Shown: positions 34,419 through 43,514 of the stretch, piece by piece | How the letters are laid out: each line of letters opens with the position of its first letter | Position numbering within the stretch: position 1 is the first letter of the stretch | NCBI GenBank assembly: GCA_035301265.1 | Contig: DATGUP010000018.1 | Span: 47,685-111,684 of the forward strand | Length of the DNA stretch: 64,000 nucleotides | Reading direction: 5' to 3' | Origin: DATGUP01 sp035301265 | GTDB taxonomy: Bacteria > Bacillota > Bacilli > Bacillales > Amphibacillaceae | Made by a program: the position numbers and the translations under genes | The notes under the pieces: generated by a model | Told to the model about the DNA's origin: nothing | The model's input: the letters and a program-made list of their open reading frames with translations, nothing else | Database searches by the model: none

Positions 34419-34929
34419 CTATTAAATGTCAACGAAAAATAAAATGTAGATCAAAAGTTTATTTTGTCATTTAAAGATACCGACCATATATCAAAATGAA
34501 TAATGCGAATATCCTAAATATTCATTAAATCCTACGATGTTATGTTTCTTTTATATTTTATCTAGGTCGTTTTCCGCATTTTTTAATTATAAACTAGATT
34601 TTATGCAGTTAGAAATTTAGTCCCAGATCTTTATCAAACATTGTGATGCCTACTTATCGAAGCTTTTTTGTCGCAGAGAAATTCAGGCCATTGTTCCTAC
34701 TGAGTTAATAGATTAATAGTTTTAATCTATCAATTTTGAAAATTCTATTTTATAGTGACAAATAGCGACACCTTTTTCATTTATTTTCGCATATAGTTGT
34801 CCGTAACACTTAGAAGATAGCAGCGAGCTAAAGAGCGTATACAACGGACAAAAAGGAGGTGCTTTTTACTTTTTAGTATGATTCTGCAGAAGTCAAGATG
34901 GATTAATATTTTAAGAGGAGGTTTGAATT
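34419..34929. other. AT-rich leader region of the secreted protease
   Basis: About 500 AT-rich bases without a gene. TAGATTA..TAATCTA (34711-34731 region) and TTGTCCG..CGGACAA (34797-34852 region) can form hairpins; the second precedes AAGGAGGTG at 34854-34862, which does not serve a recognised frame. A long untranslated leader is possible. Confidence 0.4.
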
Positions 34930-37900
34930 TTGCAAAAAAGAAAAAGGTCATTCAGCATGATTTCTGCACTGCTTATGGTATTTTCGCTGTTGCTACCGTC
35001 AATGTCCATAAGCGCAGAGGCAAATGATAAGCCGTATCGCGCCTTGAACGATTCGAATTCTACAGCTAAAGCGAAGCTGAGCGAACGTCTGCTTGACGAA
35101 TTTGCAACAGATGATCAAGTTACTTTTTTAATCAAATTTGCTGACAAAGCCGATACGGGTAAAGCGGCTGAAGAAGGTCGTAAAAAAGCGGCTAAAGCAA
35201 ATTTGTCGAGTTATAATACGGAATTAATGCAACGCTCATCTGTAATATCGGAATTGAAAAAAACAGCATTGGAATCGCAACAAAATGTCAAGGCATTTTT
35301 AGAGCAAGAAGAAGCAAACGGTAACGTTAAAAATATTCGTTCTTACCATATTGTAAATGGCATGGCGGTAACTGCAACGAAAGACATCGCCGAACAGATT
35401 GCCTCGTTTGCTGAAGTGGAAAAAATTCTTCCGAACGAAACGCGTCAATTGTTGACACCGGTTCAAACCGAATCCGCTAAAACAGATCTTGATGCCGATG
35501 AGGAGATAGAGTGGAATGTTGATCGCGTTGATGCACCAGCGGCATGGGAGATGGGAGTCGACGGAACAGGTACTGTTGTAGCGAGTATCGATACAGGTGC
35601 CCAATGGGACCATCCGGCATTGAAAGAACAATACCGTGGTTATGATGCTTCATCCGATGACGTCGATCATGACTTTAACTGGTATGATGCAACCGCAGAT
35701 CAGAGTGAACCTTATGATGACATCGGTCATGGCACACATGTCACTGGCACAATGGTCGGCAGCGAAGCAGATGGATCTAATCAAGTCGGTGTTGCTCCGG
35801 GAGCGGAGTGGATTGCAGTCAAAGCATTTACAGAAGCTGGCGGAACCGATGCAGATCTTCTCGATGCAGCTGAATGGATCATGGCTCCAACCGATGCTGA
35901 TGGTAATGAACGTGTCGATATGGCGCCAGATGTCGTCAATAATTCTTGGGGCGGTGGCCCGGGTCTTGATGAATGGTACCGTGATGTTGTGATTGCTTGG
36001 CGCGATGCAGGTATTTTTCCTGAATTTTCAGCAGGTAATGTGGATTTGACGAATCCGGGAGGGCCAGGATCGGTTGCTGCACCTGCCAACTATCCGGAAT
36101 CATTTGCAACAGGTGCTACAGATCGTGACGATAATCTTGCTAGTTTTTCACTGCTTGGTCCTTCACCGTACGATGAAATCAAGCCAGATATATCAGCTCC
36201 CGGTGTGAGTATTCGCTCATCCGTTCCGGGCAATAGTTATGAGAATATGGATGGGACATCAATGGCTGGACCAGCCGTGTCCGCTGTAGCAGCTATGTTA
36301 CGCCAAGTCGAACCTGGCATGTCAGTCGATGATATGGAAGAAGTGTTGCTGAATACGGCGATACCAAAAACGGATGAAGAATATCCGGAAACGCCGAATA
36401 ATGGCTACGGTTATGGATTGGTCAATGCTTATGATGCTGTTTCTTCAGTTATGGACGGGCTCGGCACCATTGAAGGCGCTGTAACTAAAGAAGGAGAAGA
36501 TAATGAAGCCCCGGAATATAGCCATAAAGCACCGGCAGAGACATACGTGTCGATGGATTTAGATTTAACAATAGAAGCCCGTGATAATACGAGTGTGACG
36601 TCTGTTGAACTAAATTATCAAATCGACGATTCGGATGAAAAAACAATTGAAGCCGATCGTATTTCCGGTGATTTTAAAGATGGTGTGTATGAAGCAACGA
36701 TTTCTGGGGAAGACATTGATGGGGAGACATTAACCTACACGTGGACGATCAATGATTTTGGCAATAACGAAATCACAAGTGACGAATACACAGTAGACAT
36801 TAAAGAAGGCATTACACTAGGGTATGAAGAAGATTTTTCAGCGAAGCCATCCGGCTGGGAGTCCTTCGGTGAAGAAGATAGCTGGGAATGGGGTGAGCCT
36901 ACGTCTGGCCCAGAAGAAGCCTATACCGGAGATAATGTCTACGCCACAAATTTAGATGGTGAATATGCAAACAACATGGATGCAACACTCGTTATGCCAC
37001 CGATTACATTGCCGGAAGGTGAATCCTACTTACAGTTTGATCATTGGTATGAATTTGAATTATTAGCTTCAATCATTCCCTATGATTTCGGTTATGTTGT
37101 TGTTTCAACTGATGGGGAAGAATGGACAGAACTTGCAACTTACGAAGGCGAATCGGATGGATGGGAGCATGCTGAAGTTGATTTATCCGACTACAGCGAT
37201 CAAACGATTTTTGTTGGCTTTAAGGCGACATCCGATGTTTCTGGAACGTATGACGGTTGGTATATCGACAATGTGGCTCTTTCAGACACACCGATGAATG
37301 ATGATACTCCGGACACATCGGTGACCAATCAGACGTCACCAGACAAAAATGGTGACACTGCATCGGTGAGTGAAGAAAAAGCTCAACTTTCGGCCTTGCC
37401 GCTTGAGGCACAGGTTGAAGTATTGGAAAGCGGCCGCTCGGTTGCTACGGATCCAGCGACTGGTCAATATAGCATGATGCACGCAGTCGGTGATTATACA
37501 GTGCGGGCTGAAGCATACGGATTTGCTTCGGATGAAGAGTCCGTAACAGTTGAAAAAGATGGCACAGCAACAGCGAATTTCACATTACAAGAACTACCGC
37601 AAGCGACCATCAGCGGGACAGTAACGAATGAAAAAACCGGCGATCCGATTGAAGGTGCCACTGTTTTACTTAAAGAAGACGCCAATATTGAGCCGGTTGA
37701 AACAGATGCGGATGGACATTTCTCCCTAACAGCATATGAAGGTACGTATACAATGCAAATCGTGGCCAAAGATTATCACAGTATGGAAATGGATATCGAT
37801 TTAGACGGTGATAAAGACGTTGATATTGAGTTAGAACGTTTCTACACCGTCCCAGGTGGTGAAATCGGTTATGACGATGGCACAGCTGAAAATGCTCAAG

Positions 37901-39198
37901 TATTTTACGATGCCGGCAATGGTTGGGCTATGAAAATGTCTTTACCTGATGATAAGGATTCCGCTATCGTAACCGATGGTGTCTTTCAGTTCCATGATGA
38001 TGATTGGCCTGTCCCAGGCGATACGTCATTTGCGGTGGAAGTATGGGATGCTGGTGAAGACGGCATGCCTAGTGAAAAATTAGCTGGGCCAATAGAAGCC
38101 GAAGCTATCAGAGATTTGGATGAGTGGACGGTTGTCGATTTGCGCGATGAGAATATTATCGTTGATGGTGACTTCTTTATGGTCTACATCCAAACAAGTG
38201 ACAACCCAGATGCGCCGGGACTTGCAATCGACGAGGATGGGCCATTTGCTGGTCGAAGCTACCAGTATGTTAGCGGTGCTTGGGAGCAGTCTCCTGCCTC
38301 TGAAGGGAACTATATGATTCGGGCGCGTGTTGCTTATGAAGTTGATGAACCTGTCATCACATCTCCGGAGGAAGGGTTCATAACGAATGAGCCTGAAGTA
38401 ACGGTTGAAGGGGATGCAACTCCTGATACATCGGTAAAATTACAGCATAATGGTGAGGATGTCGATGCAGCAGTCGATATTGATGATGACGGTGAATTTG
38501 CTATACCGGTCGAACTTACTGAAGGTGTCAATGAATTAACTGCTATGACTCTTGTCGACGGTGAAGAAGCGAAGGAGTCCGAACCCGTTACTGTAACATT
38601 GGATACCGAAGCACCTGATCTATCGATTGACAGTCATAACGACGGTGACAAGACAAACCGTGAAACAGCAACCATCGAAGGATCGGTATATGATGATCAT
38701 CTTGATTCAGTTGAAGTAAACGGACAAGAAGCTGAAGTTGTTGATGATGGTAGTTATTCAAAGCGAATTTTACTTGATGAAGGTGAAAACACGATAGAAA
38801 TTGTTGCTACAGATAAAGCAGGCAATCAATCAAGCGAAGAAATTACTATAGATGCTAAATGGACAGCACCGAAAATCGATCATTTGACACCGGACGAGGA
38901 CCAAGAGCTAAACACCGGTGAGAGTATCAAAATTGAATTTGACAGTGAACCTGGTTTAGATGCTTCGTTCTCCATCAAGATGCCTTTAACGAACGCTCAT
39001 TCATTGCTCTCCAATGCCAAAGAGCTGCCGATGATGGAAACATCCGATGGGCATTATGTGGGTTACTGGACTGCGCCGGGTAACGTTGTCGCTGACGGTG
39101 CTGTTATTGAAGTGAAAGCCGCCGACAGTTATGGCAACGAAAAACGTGCCGAAGCTGAAGGTGAGCTAAAAATCAACGTCGATGACGCCGATGAATAA
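34930..39198 (+). CDS. Large secreted subtilisin-family protease (bacillopeptidase F-like)
   Basis: A 1422-residue secreted S8 serine protease. Order: signal peptide (about residues 1-30), an I9-type inhibitory propeptide (about 60-170), the catalytic domain (about 195-505) with Asp221 (SIDTGA), His267 (GHGTHVTG), Asn370 (SAGN) and Ser444 (GTSMAGPA), an Ig-like region, an immune-inhibitor-A-like jelly-roll segment (about 630-790), two carboxypeptidase-regulatory-like folds (about 830-970), a further beta domain and two or more Ig-like repeats to the end. It resembles bacillopeptidase F. The protein is very rich in Asp and Glu, as in halophile exoproteins. No LPXTG or SLH anchor is seen. The start is TTG after AGAGGAGGT. 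Confidence 0.9.
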   Translation: MQKRKRSFSMISALLMVFSLLLPSMSISAEANDKPYRALNDSNSTAKAKLSERLLDEFATDDQVTFLIKFADKADTGKAAEEGRKKAAKANLSSYNTELMQRSSVISELKKTALESQQNVKAFLEQEEANGNVKNIRSYHIVNGMAVTATKDIAEQIASFAEVEKILPNETRQLLTPVQTESAKTDLDADEEIEWNVDRVDAPAAWEMGVDGTGTVVASIDTGAQWDHPALKEQYRGYDASSDDVDHDFNWYDATADQSEPYDDIGHGTHVTGTMVGSEADGSNQVGVAPGAEWIAVKAFTEAGGTDADLLDAAEWIMAPTDADGNERVDMAPDVVNNSWGGGPGLDEWYRDVVIAWRDAGIFPEFSAGNVDLTNPGGPGSVAAPANYPESFATGATDRDDNLASFSLLGPSPYDEIKPDISAPGVSIRSSVPGNSYENMDGTSMAGPAVSAVAAMLRQVEPGMSVDDMEEVLLNTAIPKTDEEYPETPNNGYGYGLVNAYDAVSSVMDGLGTIEGAVTKEGEDNEAPEYSHKAPAETYVSMDLDLTIEARDNTSVTSVELNYQIDDSDEKTIEADRISGDFKDGVYEATISGEDIDGETLTYTWTINDFGNNEITSDEYTVDIKEGITLGYEEDFSAKPSGWESFGEEDSWEWGEPTSGPEEAYTGDNVYATNLDGEYANNMDATLVMPPITLPEGESYLQFDHWYEFELLASIIPYDFGYVVVSTDGEEWTELATYEGESDGWEHAEVDLSDYSDQTIFVGFKATSDVSGTYDGWYIDNVALSDTPMNDDTPDTSVTNQTSPDKNGDTASVSEEKAQLSALPLEAQVEVLESGRSVATDPATGQYSMMHAVGDYTVRAEAYGFASDEESVTVEKDGTATANFTLQELPQATISGTVTNEKTGDPIEGATVLLKEDANIEPVETDADGHFSLTAYEGTYTMQIVAKDYHSMEMDIDLDGDKDVDIELERFYTVPGGEIGYDDGTAENAQVFYDAGNGWAMKMSLPDDKDSAIVTDGVFQFHDDDWPVPGDTSFAVEVWDAGEDGMPSEKLAGPIEAEAIRDLDEWTVVDLRDENIIVDGDFFMVYIQTSDNPDAPGLAIDEDGPFAGRSYQYVSGAWEQSPASEGNYMIRARVAYEVDEPVITSPEEGFITNEPEVTVEGDATPDTSVKLQHNGEDVDAAVDIDDDGEFAIPVELTEGVNELTAMTLVDGEEAKESEPVTVTLDTEAPDLSIDSHNDGDKTNRETATIEGSVYDDHLDSVEVNGQEAEVVDDGSYSKRILLDEGENTIEIVATDKAGNQSSEEITIDAKWTAPKIDHLTPDEDQELNTGESIKIEFDSEPGLDASFSIKMPLTNAHSLLSNAKELPMMETSDGHYVGYWTAPGNVVADGAVIEVKAADSYGNEKRAEAEGELKINVDDADE

Positions 39199-39233
39199 AA
39201 AAGGCAAGGTTTCGTGACGGCTTGAATATTATT

Positions 39234-39266
39234 ACAAGGTGCAGAGGCTATGCTTCTGCACCTTGT
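39234..39266 (+). terminator. Hairpin after the secreted protease
   Basis: ACAAGGTGCAG (39234-39244) pairs perfectly with CTGCACCTTGT (39256-39266). The T-tract is poor, so it may be a weak terminator. Confidence 0.6.
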
Positions 39267-39521
39267 TGTGCTGATTATAGTAGTCGCACATCGTGCTATG
39301 CTGTTTAATGAAGGATCACTATTATACATTTCCATGGTAGGATATCATTGGAAATGGTCATTTTTTCACAGTAGTCATAAACGAACCTCGGTCATATGTT
39401 TAACTTCGAGCAAATGATGTATTGGGGTACAGAGGATAAAAGCAAATGACAGATGTGCTTGACTATGATGGGGAATAATCGTTGTTCATCCCCTCTTCTA
39501 AGTCAGGGTGAAAGATTTTTC

Positions 39522-39550
39522 TTTGCAAAACGCATGGAAAGATGTATAAT
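39522..39550 (+). promoter_or_regulatory. Promoter of the FMN riboswitch-ribU unit
   Basis: TTGCAA (39523-39528), a 16-base spacer and a perfect TATAAT (39545-39550), about 27 bases before the riboswitch. Confidence 0.7.
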
Positions 39551-39576
39551 TTAATTGACAACAACATATCGATTCC

Positions 39577-39720
39577 ATCTTCGGGGCAGGGTGCAATTCC
39601 CGACCGACGGTGAGAAGCATTGTGCTTCAAGTCCGTGACCCGCAAAAGGTATATAAACCTGAGCGGTGGACCCGGTGCGAGTCCGGGACCGACAGTTACA
39701 GTCTGGATGGGAGAAGATGT
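39577..39720 (+). ncRNA. FMN riboswitch (RFN element)
   Basis: The conserved RFN segments are present in order: ATCTTCGGGGCAGGGTG, CCGACGGTG, AGTCCGTGACCCGC, TGGACCCGGTG, AGTCCGGGACCGACAGT and GGGAGAAGAT. It binds FMN and, with the terminator at 39773-39810, controls ribU. Confidence 0.97.
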
Positions 39721-39772
39721 GAGCTGAATCTAGGTGCGTTTTGCGCCTCTTGTATTCTTATTTGTCATTTTA

Positions 39773-39810
39773 CCCTAAAGCCCCGACTAGGCTTTAGGGT
39801 TTTTAATTTT
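39773..39810 (+). terminator. Riboswitch expression-platform terminator
   Basis: CCCTAAAGCC (39773-39782) pairs perfectly with GGCTTTAGGG (39790-39799), followed by TTTTT. AGGTGCG..TGCGCCT at 39732-39748 may take part in the alternative fold. Confidence 0.9.
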
Positions 39811-39901
39811 CGTAAAGGCAAATAGCGCACATAGTGAAACTCAGCCCATCCTTCATCACGAGATGTGAATCGATAATCGATTGATGAAGGAGGCATTGAT
39901 G

Positions 39902-40483
39902 ATGCAAAAAAGGCAATCATCTCAATTGGTTAACATGATTATTTTGGCATTGCTTGGGACGATTTCACTCTTATTATTTTTTTTAAACTTTCCGCTCCCG
40001 TTTTTACCCCCTTATTTAAAAATTGACTTTAGCGATGTGCCAGCGATTATGGCATCGCTCATCTTTTCACCGATGGCCGGTGTCATCGTTGTTGCTATTA
40101 AAAATTTTCTTTATTTACTCATAGGTAGTGGGGAACCAGTTGGAGTGACTGCGAATATCCTTGCCGGGGTCATGTTCGTTCTGCCCGTCTCTATTATCTA
40201 CCATAAATACCAAGGGGTTAAAAGCATTATTTCTGGTTTAATTGTAAGTACGCTTGTAATGGCAATCGGGATGAGCATTCTTAATTATTTTGTTTTCTTG
40301 CCGATTTATGCGTGGTTTATGGGCATGGAAAACATGAAGTCAGAAGCGGCGATACGAACCGCGGTTGTGATTGGCATTTTACCATTCAATGTTATAAAAG
40401 GTGTTTTGGTCAGCTTTTTATTCGTTCCTATGTTTACAAAAATGCGCAAGTGGATCGAGCAAAAGCGAACGATGATCGTGTGA
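39902..40483 (+). CDS. ribU: RibU, riboflavin ECF transporter S component
   Basis: Membrane protein of about 193 residues with five or six helices that binds riboflavin for import through an ECF module. FLPPYLKIDFSDVPAIMASLIF and AIKNFLYLLIGSGEPVG are typical RibU text. The FMN riboswitch upstream independently supports the substrate. AAGGAGG (39887-39893) is eight bases before the ATG at 39902; the ATG at 39899 is also possible. Confidence 0.95.
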   Translation: MQKRQSSQLVNMIILALLGTISLLLFFLNFPLPFLPPYLKIDFSDVPAIMASLIFSPMAGVIVVAIKNFLYLLIGSGEPVGVTANILAGVMFVLPVSIIYHKYQGVKSIISGLIVSTLVMAIGMSILNYFVFLPIYAWFMGMENMKSEAAIRTAVVIGILPFNVIKGVLVSFLFVPMFTKMRKWIEQKRTMIV

Positions 40484-40530
40484 TATGCACAAGCATTGAG
40501 ATGTGTTAAGTTTTAGCATCGAAACGTTTA

Positions 40531-40568
40531 AGGCAGCAGGGATGGTTGCACATTCCCTGCTACCTTTA
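40531..40568 (+). terminator. Terminator after ribU
   Basis: GGCAGCAGGGA (40532-40542) pairs (one mismatch) with TCCCTGCTACC (40554-40564), then TTTAAT. Confidence 0.7.
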
Positions 40569-40599
40569 ATGCATTGGTTTTCTTAAAACAGGGAAAATT

Positions 40600-40980
40600 T
40601 CAATGCTTTTTTGGAACTATTCCGATCGTACATCTTGATACACAAATGAGGTTTTCTGTTTCATCGGTTATCTTTACCTCCCACACCATCGTTGTGCGGC
40701 CGACATGTAGTGGGACTGCTCTGGCAGTCACGGTGCCGTCGCGTTTACTTTTAATATGATTAGCATTGATTTCGATACCGAATACATTGAATTTTTCAAG
40801 ATCGACATGTAATGAAGCACCGACGCTTGCAGCGGTTTCGGCAAGCGCAACATTCGCACCGCCGTGCAAAAAACCAGCCGGTTGCCGAGTGCGACCATCG
40901 ACAGGCATGGTCATTTCGACGACATGTTTTTCAGTTTTTATCGCATTTATTCCTAATGCGTCCATAAGTGTGTTAGGCAT
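40600..40980 (-). CDS. menI: Hotdog-fold thioesterase, probable MenI (DHNA-CoA hydrolase)
   Basis: PaaI/YuxO-type hotdog thioesterase of 126 residues. The catalytic region is GFLHGGANVALAETAAS. Its place directly after menA and opposite the men operon suggests hydrolysis of 1,4-dihydroxy-2-naphthoyl-CoA in menaquinone synthesis. That assignment is from context; other acyl-CoA substrates are possible. AAAGGAGT precedes the ATG at 40980, which is therefore chosen over the upstream TTG-frame. Confidence 0.8.
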   Translation of the reverse strand: MPNTLMDALGINAIKTEKHVVEMTMPVDGRTRQPAGFLHGGANVALAETAASVGASLHVDLEKFNVFGIEINANHIKSKRDGTVTARAVPLHVGRTTMVWEVKITDETENLICVSRCTIGIVPKKH

Positions 40981-41012
40981 TAATCTACTCCTTTCGTCGC
41001 TTAATACCGTGA

Positions 41013-41957
41013 TCAAGATTCGAACAATGTGCTGACAAATAGTGACAAACCGAGTAGAATACCATACAATGTATTCGTTTTACCAGTAGCAATCATGGCC
41101 GGCAACATTTCAAGAGGTTTTGTTTTTCCTTTAAAATTTTGCACGACATCGACAGCTTTTTTTGCGCTGAGAAAGACGCTTAGCGCAATAAGTGGAAGCG
41201 TACCGGTAATAATATAAATTAATGTTAGGACATAAGCGATAAAAAAGAATATGCCAAGGGCTCGAATCGCTTTTTTTCTGCCGAGCAAAATAGCCACTGT
41301 TTGACGTCCGTTTGCTTTGTCTCCGTCAAGATCGCGGATGTTGTTGGCCATCATGATGGCACCGATGAAAATAGCGATCGGAATAGAAATTAAAACGACA
41401 TCGATTGTGACGGTATTTGTTTGGATATAGTAGCTGATTCCAATGATCACGGTTCCCATCATAAATCCAGAAGCGAGTTCACCAAATGGTGTATAGGCGA
41501 TCGGGTAAGGTCCGCCGGTATACAAATAACCGATGAGCATGCCGACAAGGCCGATAAGCGCTATCCACCAACTGGATTCCAGGCAAATATAGACGCCAAG
41601 CAGAGTTGCCAGGCCGAAAAAGGAAAAAGCAAGATATAACACTGTTTTCGGCGCGACACCGTCTCTGACAATCGTTCCACCGATGCCAACCGATTTTTCA
41701 TTGTCCAGTCCGCGCACGTAATCGTAATATTCATTAAACATATTCGTTGCTGCTTGAATGAGCATCGATGCGACGAGCATAGCTAAAAACAAAAGGATAT
41801 GAAGCGATTCTTGAACATGATATGCTATCATTGTGCCGACAAAAACCGGTATGAATGATGCGGTCAAAGTGTGTGGCCGCAGAAGACGCCACCAGATTTG
41901 CCAGCCTTCTTTTTCATTCAATGCTTTTTTTATATTTGTTTCGTTTGTTGTGTCCAT
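41013..41957 (-). CDS. menA: MenA, 1,4-dihydroxy-2-naphthoate polyprenyltransferase
   Basis: Membrane UbiA-family prenyltransferase, 314 residues, about nine helices. It attaches the polyprenyl tail to DHNA to give demethylmenaquinone. The two Asp-rich motifs are NMFNEYYDYVRGLDNEKS and NNIRDLDGDKANGRQT. AGGGGGAT precedes the ATG. It is 32 bases upstream of menI and divergent from menF. Confidence 0.96.
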   Translation of the reverse strand: MDTTNETNIKKALNEKEGWQIWWRLLRPHTLTASFIPVFVGTMIAYHVQESLHILLFLAMLVASMLIQAATNMFNEYYDYVRGLDNEKSVGIGGTIVRDGVAPKTVLYLAFSFFGLATLLGVYICLESSWWIALIGLVGMLIGYLYTGGPYPIAYTPFGELASGFMMGTVIIGISYYIQTNTVTIDVVLISIPIAIFIGAIMMANNIRDLDGDKANGRQTVAILLGRKKAIRALGIFFFIAYVLTLIYIITGTLPLIALSVFLSAKKAVDVVQNFKGKTKPLEMLPAMIATGKTNTLYGILLGLSLFVSTLFES

Positions 41958-41970
41958 GGTGCGATCCCCC

Positions 41971-42004
41971 TGAATTCCATATCATATTAAGTTTATGGAA
42001 TTCA
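41971..42004. promoter_or_regulatory. 11-base inverted repeat in the menA-menF divergent region
   Basis: TGAATTCCATA (41971-41981) and TATGGAATTCA (41994-42004) are perfect complements with a 12-base spacer. A transcription factor site shared by menA and menF is possible; it lies about 14 bases before the menA start and could also be a leader hairpin. Confidence 0.5.
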
Positions 42005-42019
42005 ATTGCGAGTGTCAAT

Positions 42020-42040
42020 GATCGTTTTCACTAAACGATC
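42020..42040. promoter_or_regulatory. Second inverted repeat between menA and menF
   Basis: GATCGTTT-tcact-AAACGATC, arms of eight bases. It may be an operator. The function is unknown. Confidence 0.4.
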
Positions 42041-42138
42041 ACAATTTCTAAACGTTGTTGAAACTTGAGATACCGCCATATAAGACATAAGATAAAAAAG
42101 TATGTGCGGAATGGATGAGCATAGAGGTGATTCAACAA

Positions 42139-43512
42139 ATGGAGAAAAAATTAACGTTGCTTCTTGATGAGGCGATCCAGGCGATCGAATCTGATCAGGA
42201 ACGTCGTTTAGTTAGTGTGACCAAACGAGTGACAGATGTAAATCCGCTTGCTTTTTTTGCAGGAGGAAAACGTTTAAGGAAAACGCGCTGTTTTTGGACA
42301 AACAATAGTCAGGATTTCTTCATGGTTGGTATCGGATGCGCCCATGCGATAACAGCGGAAAAACGTCGGTTTGAACAGACTCACAAACAGTGGAAAAATG
42401 TGCTAGCACAAGCATGGGTTCACAATCCGTATGATGTCCCGGGCACAGGCTTGGCGGCGTTAGGTGGTATGGCATTTGACCCGGAAAAACCGGCAACGCG
42501 TTTATGGAAACATTTTAAAACGAGTCAGTTTATAATACCAGAGTTTGTGCTCATCAAATATGAAGAGAAATGTTATATGACGATTCATGCATATGTAGGT
42601 CGGCATGATTCGGCTCAGAAATTGGCGGTCTACTTGAGTAAAACAGTACGTCGCTTGCTCGCTCATGCCCAAATTCCAGAGCGTGATGTGGCAGTAGTAA
42701 AAAAAAGGGAAATCGCACCGGAAAAATGGAAAGAGACCGTTCGGAAAGCGACCGAAATAATGAAAAAAGGGACGATAAAAAAAATTGTACTCGCCCGGGA
42801 ATTGCGTCTTCAATTATCCGATGAGACTGAAATTGCCCGTATTTTGCAGAAACTTCTTAAGACACAGCCAAACAGTTATGTGTTTGCGTTTGTCCATGGA
42901 AACGACTGCTTTCTTGGGGCAACCCCTGAGCGTCTTGTCAAAGTTGAAAAACAGTCGCTTTTGTCGACGTGTCTGGCGGGAACAGCGCCGCGAGGACGAA
43001 CAAAAGAAGAAGATGCTGCGATCAAAAGGGAGCTTTTAAATGATCCTAAAAACCGAGAGGAGCACGATTTTGTCGTCCGAATGATTCGCCAGGCGATTGA
43101 AGAAACGTGTCATGACATTACCATTCCCGACACTCCAGTTGTGTATCCGTTTAAAAATTTACAGCATTTATACACACCGGTAACCGCAACATTAAATGCT
43201 AACCAGAGTGTTTTAGATGTTGTCGAAAGACTTCACCCTACCCCAGCGCTCGGTGGCGTACCACGTGCGGAAGCACTCGCGTTTATTCGCGAACATGAAG
43301 TGTTGGATCGCGGTTGGTACGGAGCACCGATCGGTTGGATGGATGATAAGCAGAATGCGGAGTTGGCTGTTGCGATTCGCTCCGGGCTGATTCATGGCGA
43401 TGAAGCATCGTTGTTCGCTGGTTGTGGGGTTGTAGCTGATTCCGATCCGGAGGCGGAATATGACGAAACACGTATTAAATTTTTACCGATGTTGTCTGTA
43501 TTGGAGGGCTAG
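42139..43512 (+). CDS. menF: MenF, isochorismate synthase
   Basis: Mg-dependent chorismate-binding enzyme, 457 residues, that starts menaquinone synthesis by converting chorismate to isochorismate. The chorismate-binding core includes KKIVLARELRLQL, FLGATPERLVKVE, CLAGTAPRGRTKEED, VTATLNANQSVLDVVERLHPTPALGG and GWYGAPIGWM. AGAGGTG nine bases before the ATG at 42139 decides the start over the ATG at 42115. It ends two bases before menD, so the pair is tightly coupled. Confidence 0.95.
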   Translation: MEKKLTLLLDEAIQAIESDQERRLVSVTKRVTDVNPLAFFAGGKRLRKTRCFWTNNSQDFFMVGIGCAHAITAEKRRFEQTHKQWKNVLAQAWVHNPYDVPGTGLAALGGMAFDPEKPATRLWKHFKTSQFIIPEFVLIKYEEKCYMTIHAYVGRHDSAQKLAVYLSKTVRRLLAHAQIPERDVAVVKKREIAPEKWKETVRKATEIMKKGTIKKIVLARELRLQLSDETEIARILQKLLKTQPNSYVFAFVHGNDCFLGATPERLVKVEKQSLLSTCLAGTAPRGRTKEEDAAIKRELLNDPKNREEHDFVVRMIRQAIEETCHDITIPDTPVVYPFKNLQHLYTPVTATLNANQSVLDVVERLHPTPALGGVPRAEALAFIREHEVLDRGWYGAPIGWMDDKQNAELAVAIRSGLIHGDEASLFAGCGVVADSDPEAEYDETRIKFLPMLSVLEG

Positions 43513-43514
43513 AG

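Noticed and set aside
34840..34929. Short leader peptide gene behind AAGGAGGTG upstream of the protease
   Set aside because: The ATG at about 34879 opens a frame overlapping the protease start out of frame, with no sign of selection or family. Not enough to call.
35299..38531. Several long open frames antisense to or overlapping the secreted protease
   Set aside because: They have no SD, no recognisable family and are expected from the composition of a large acidic gene.
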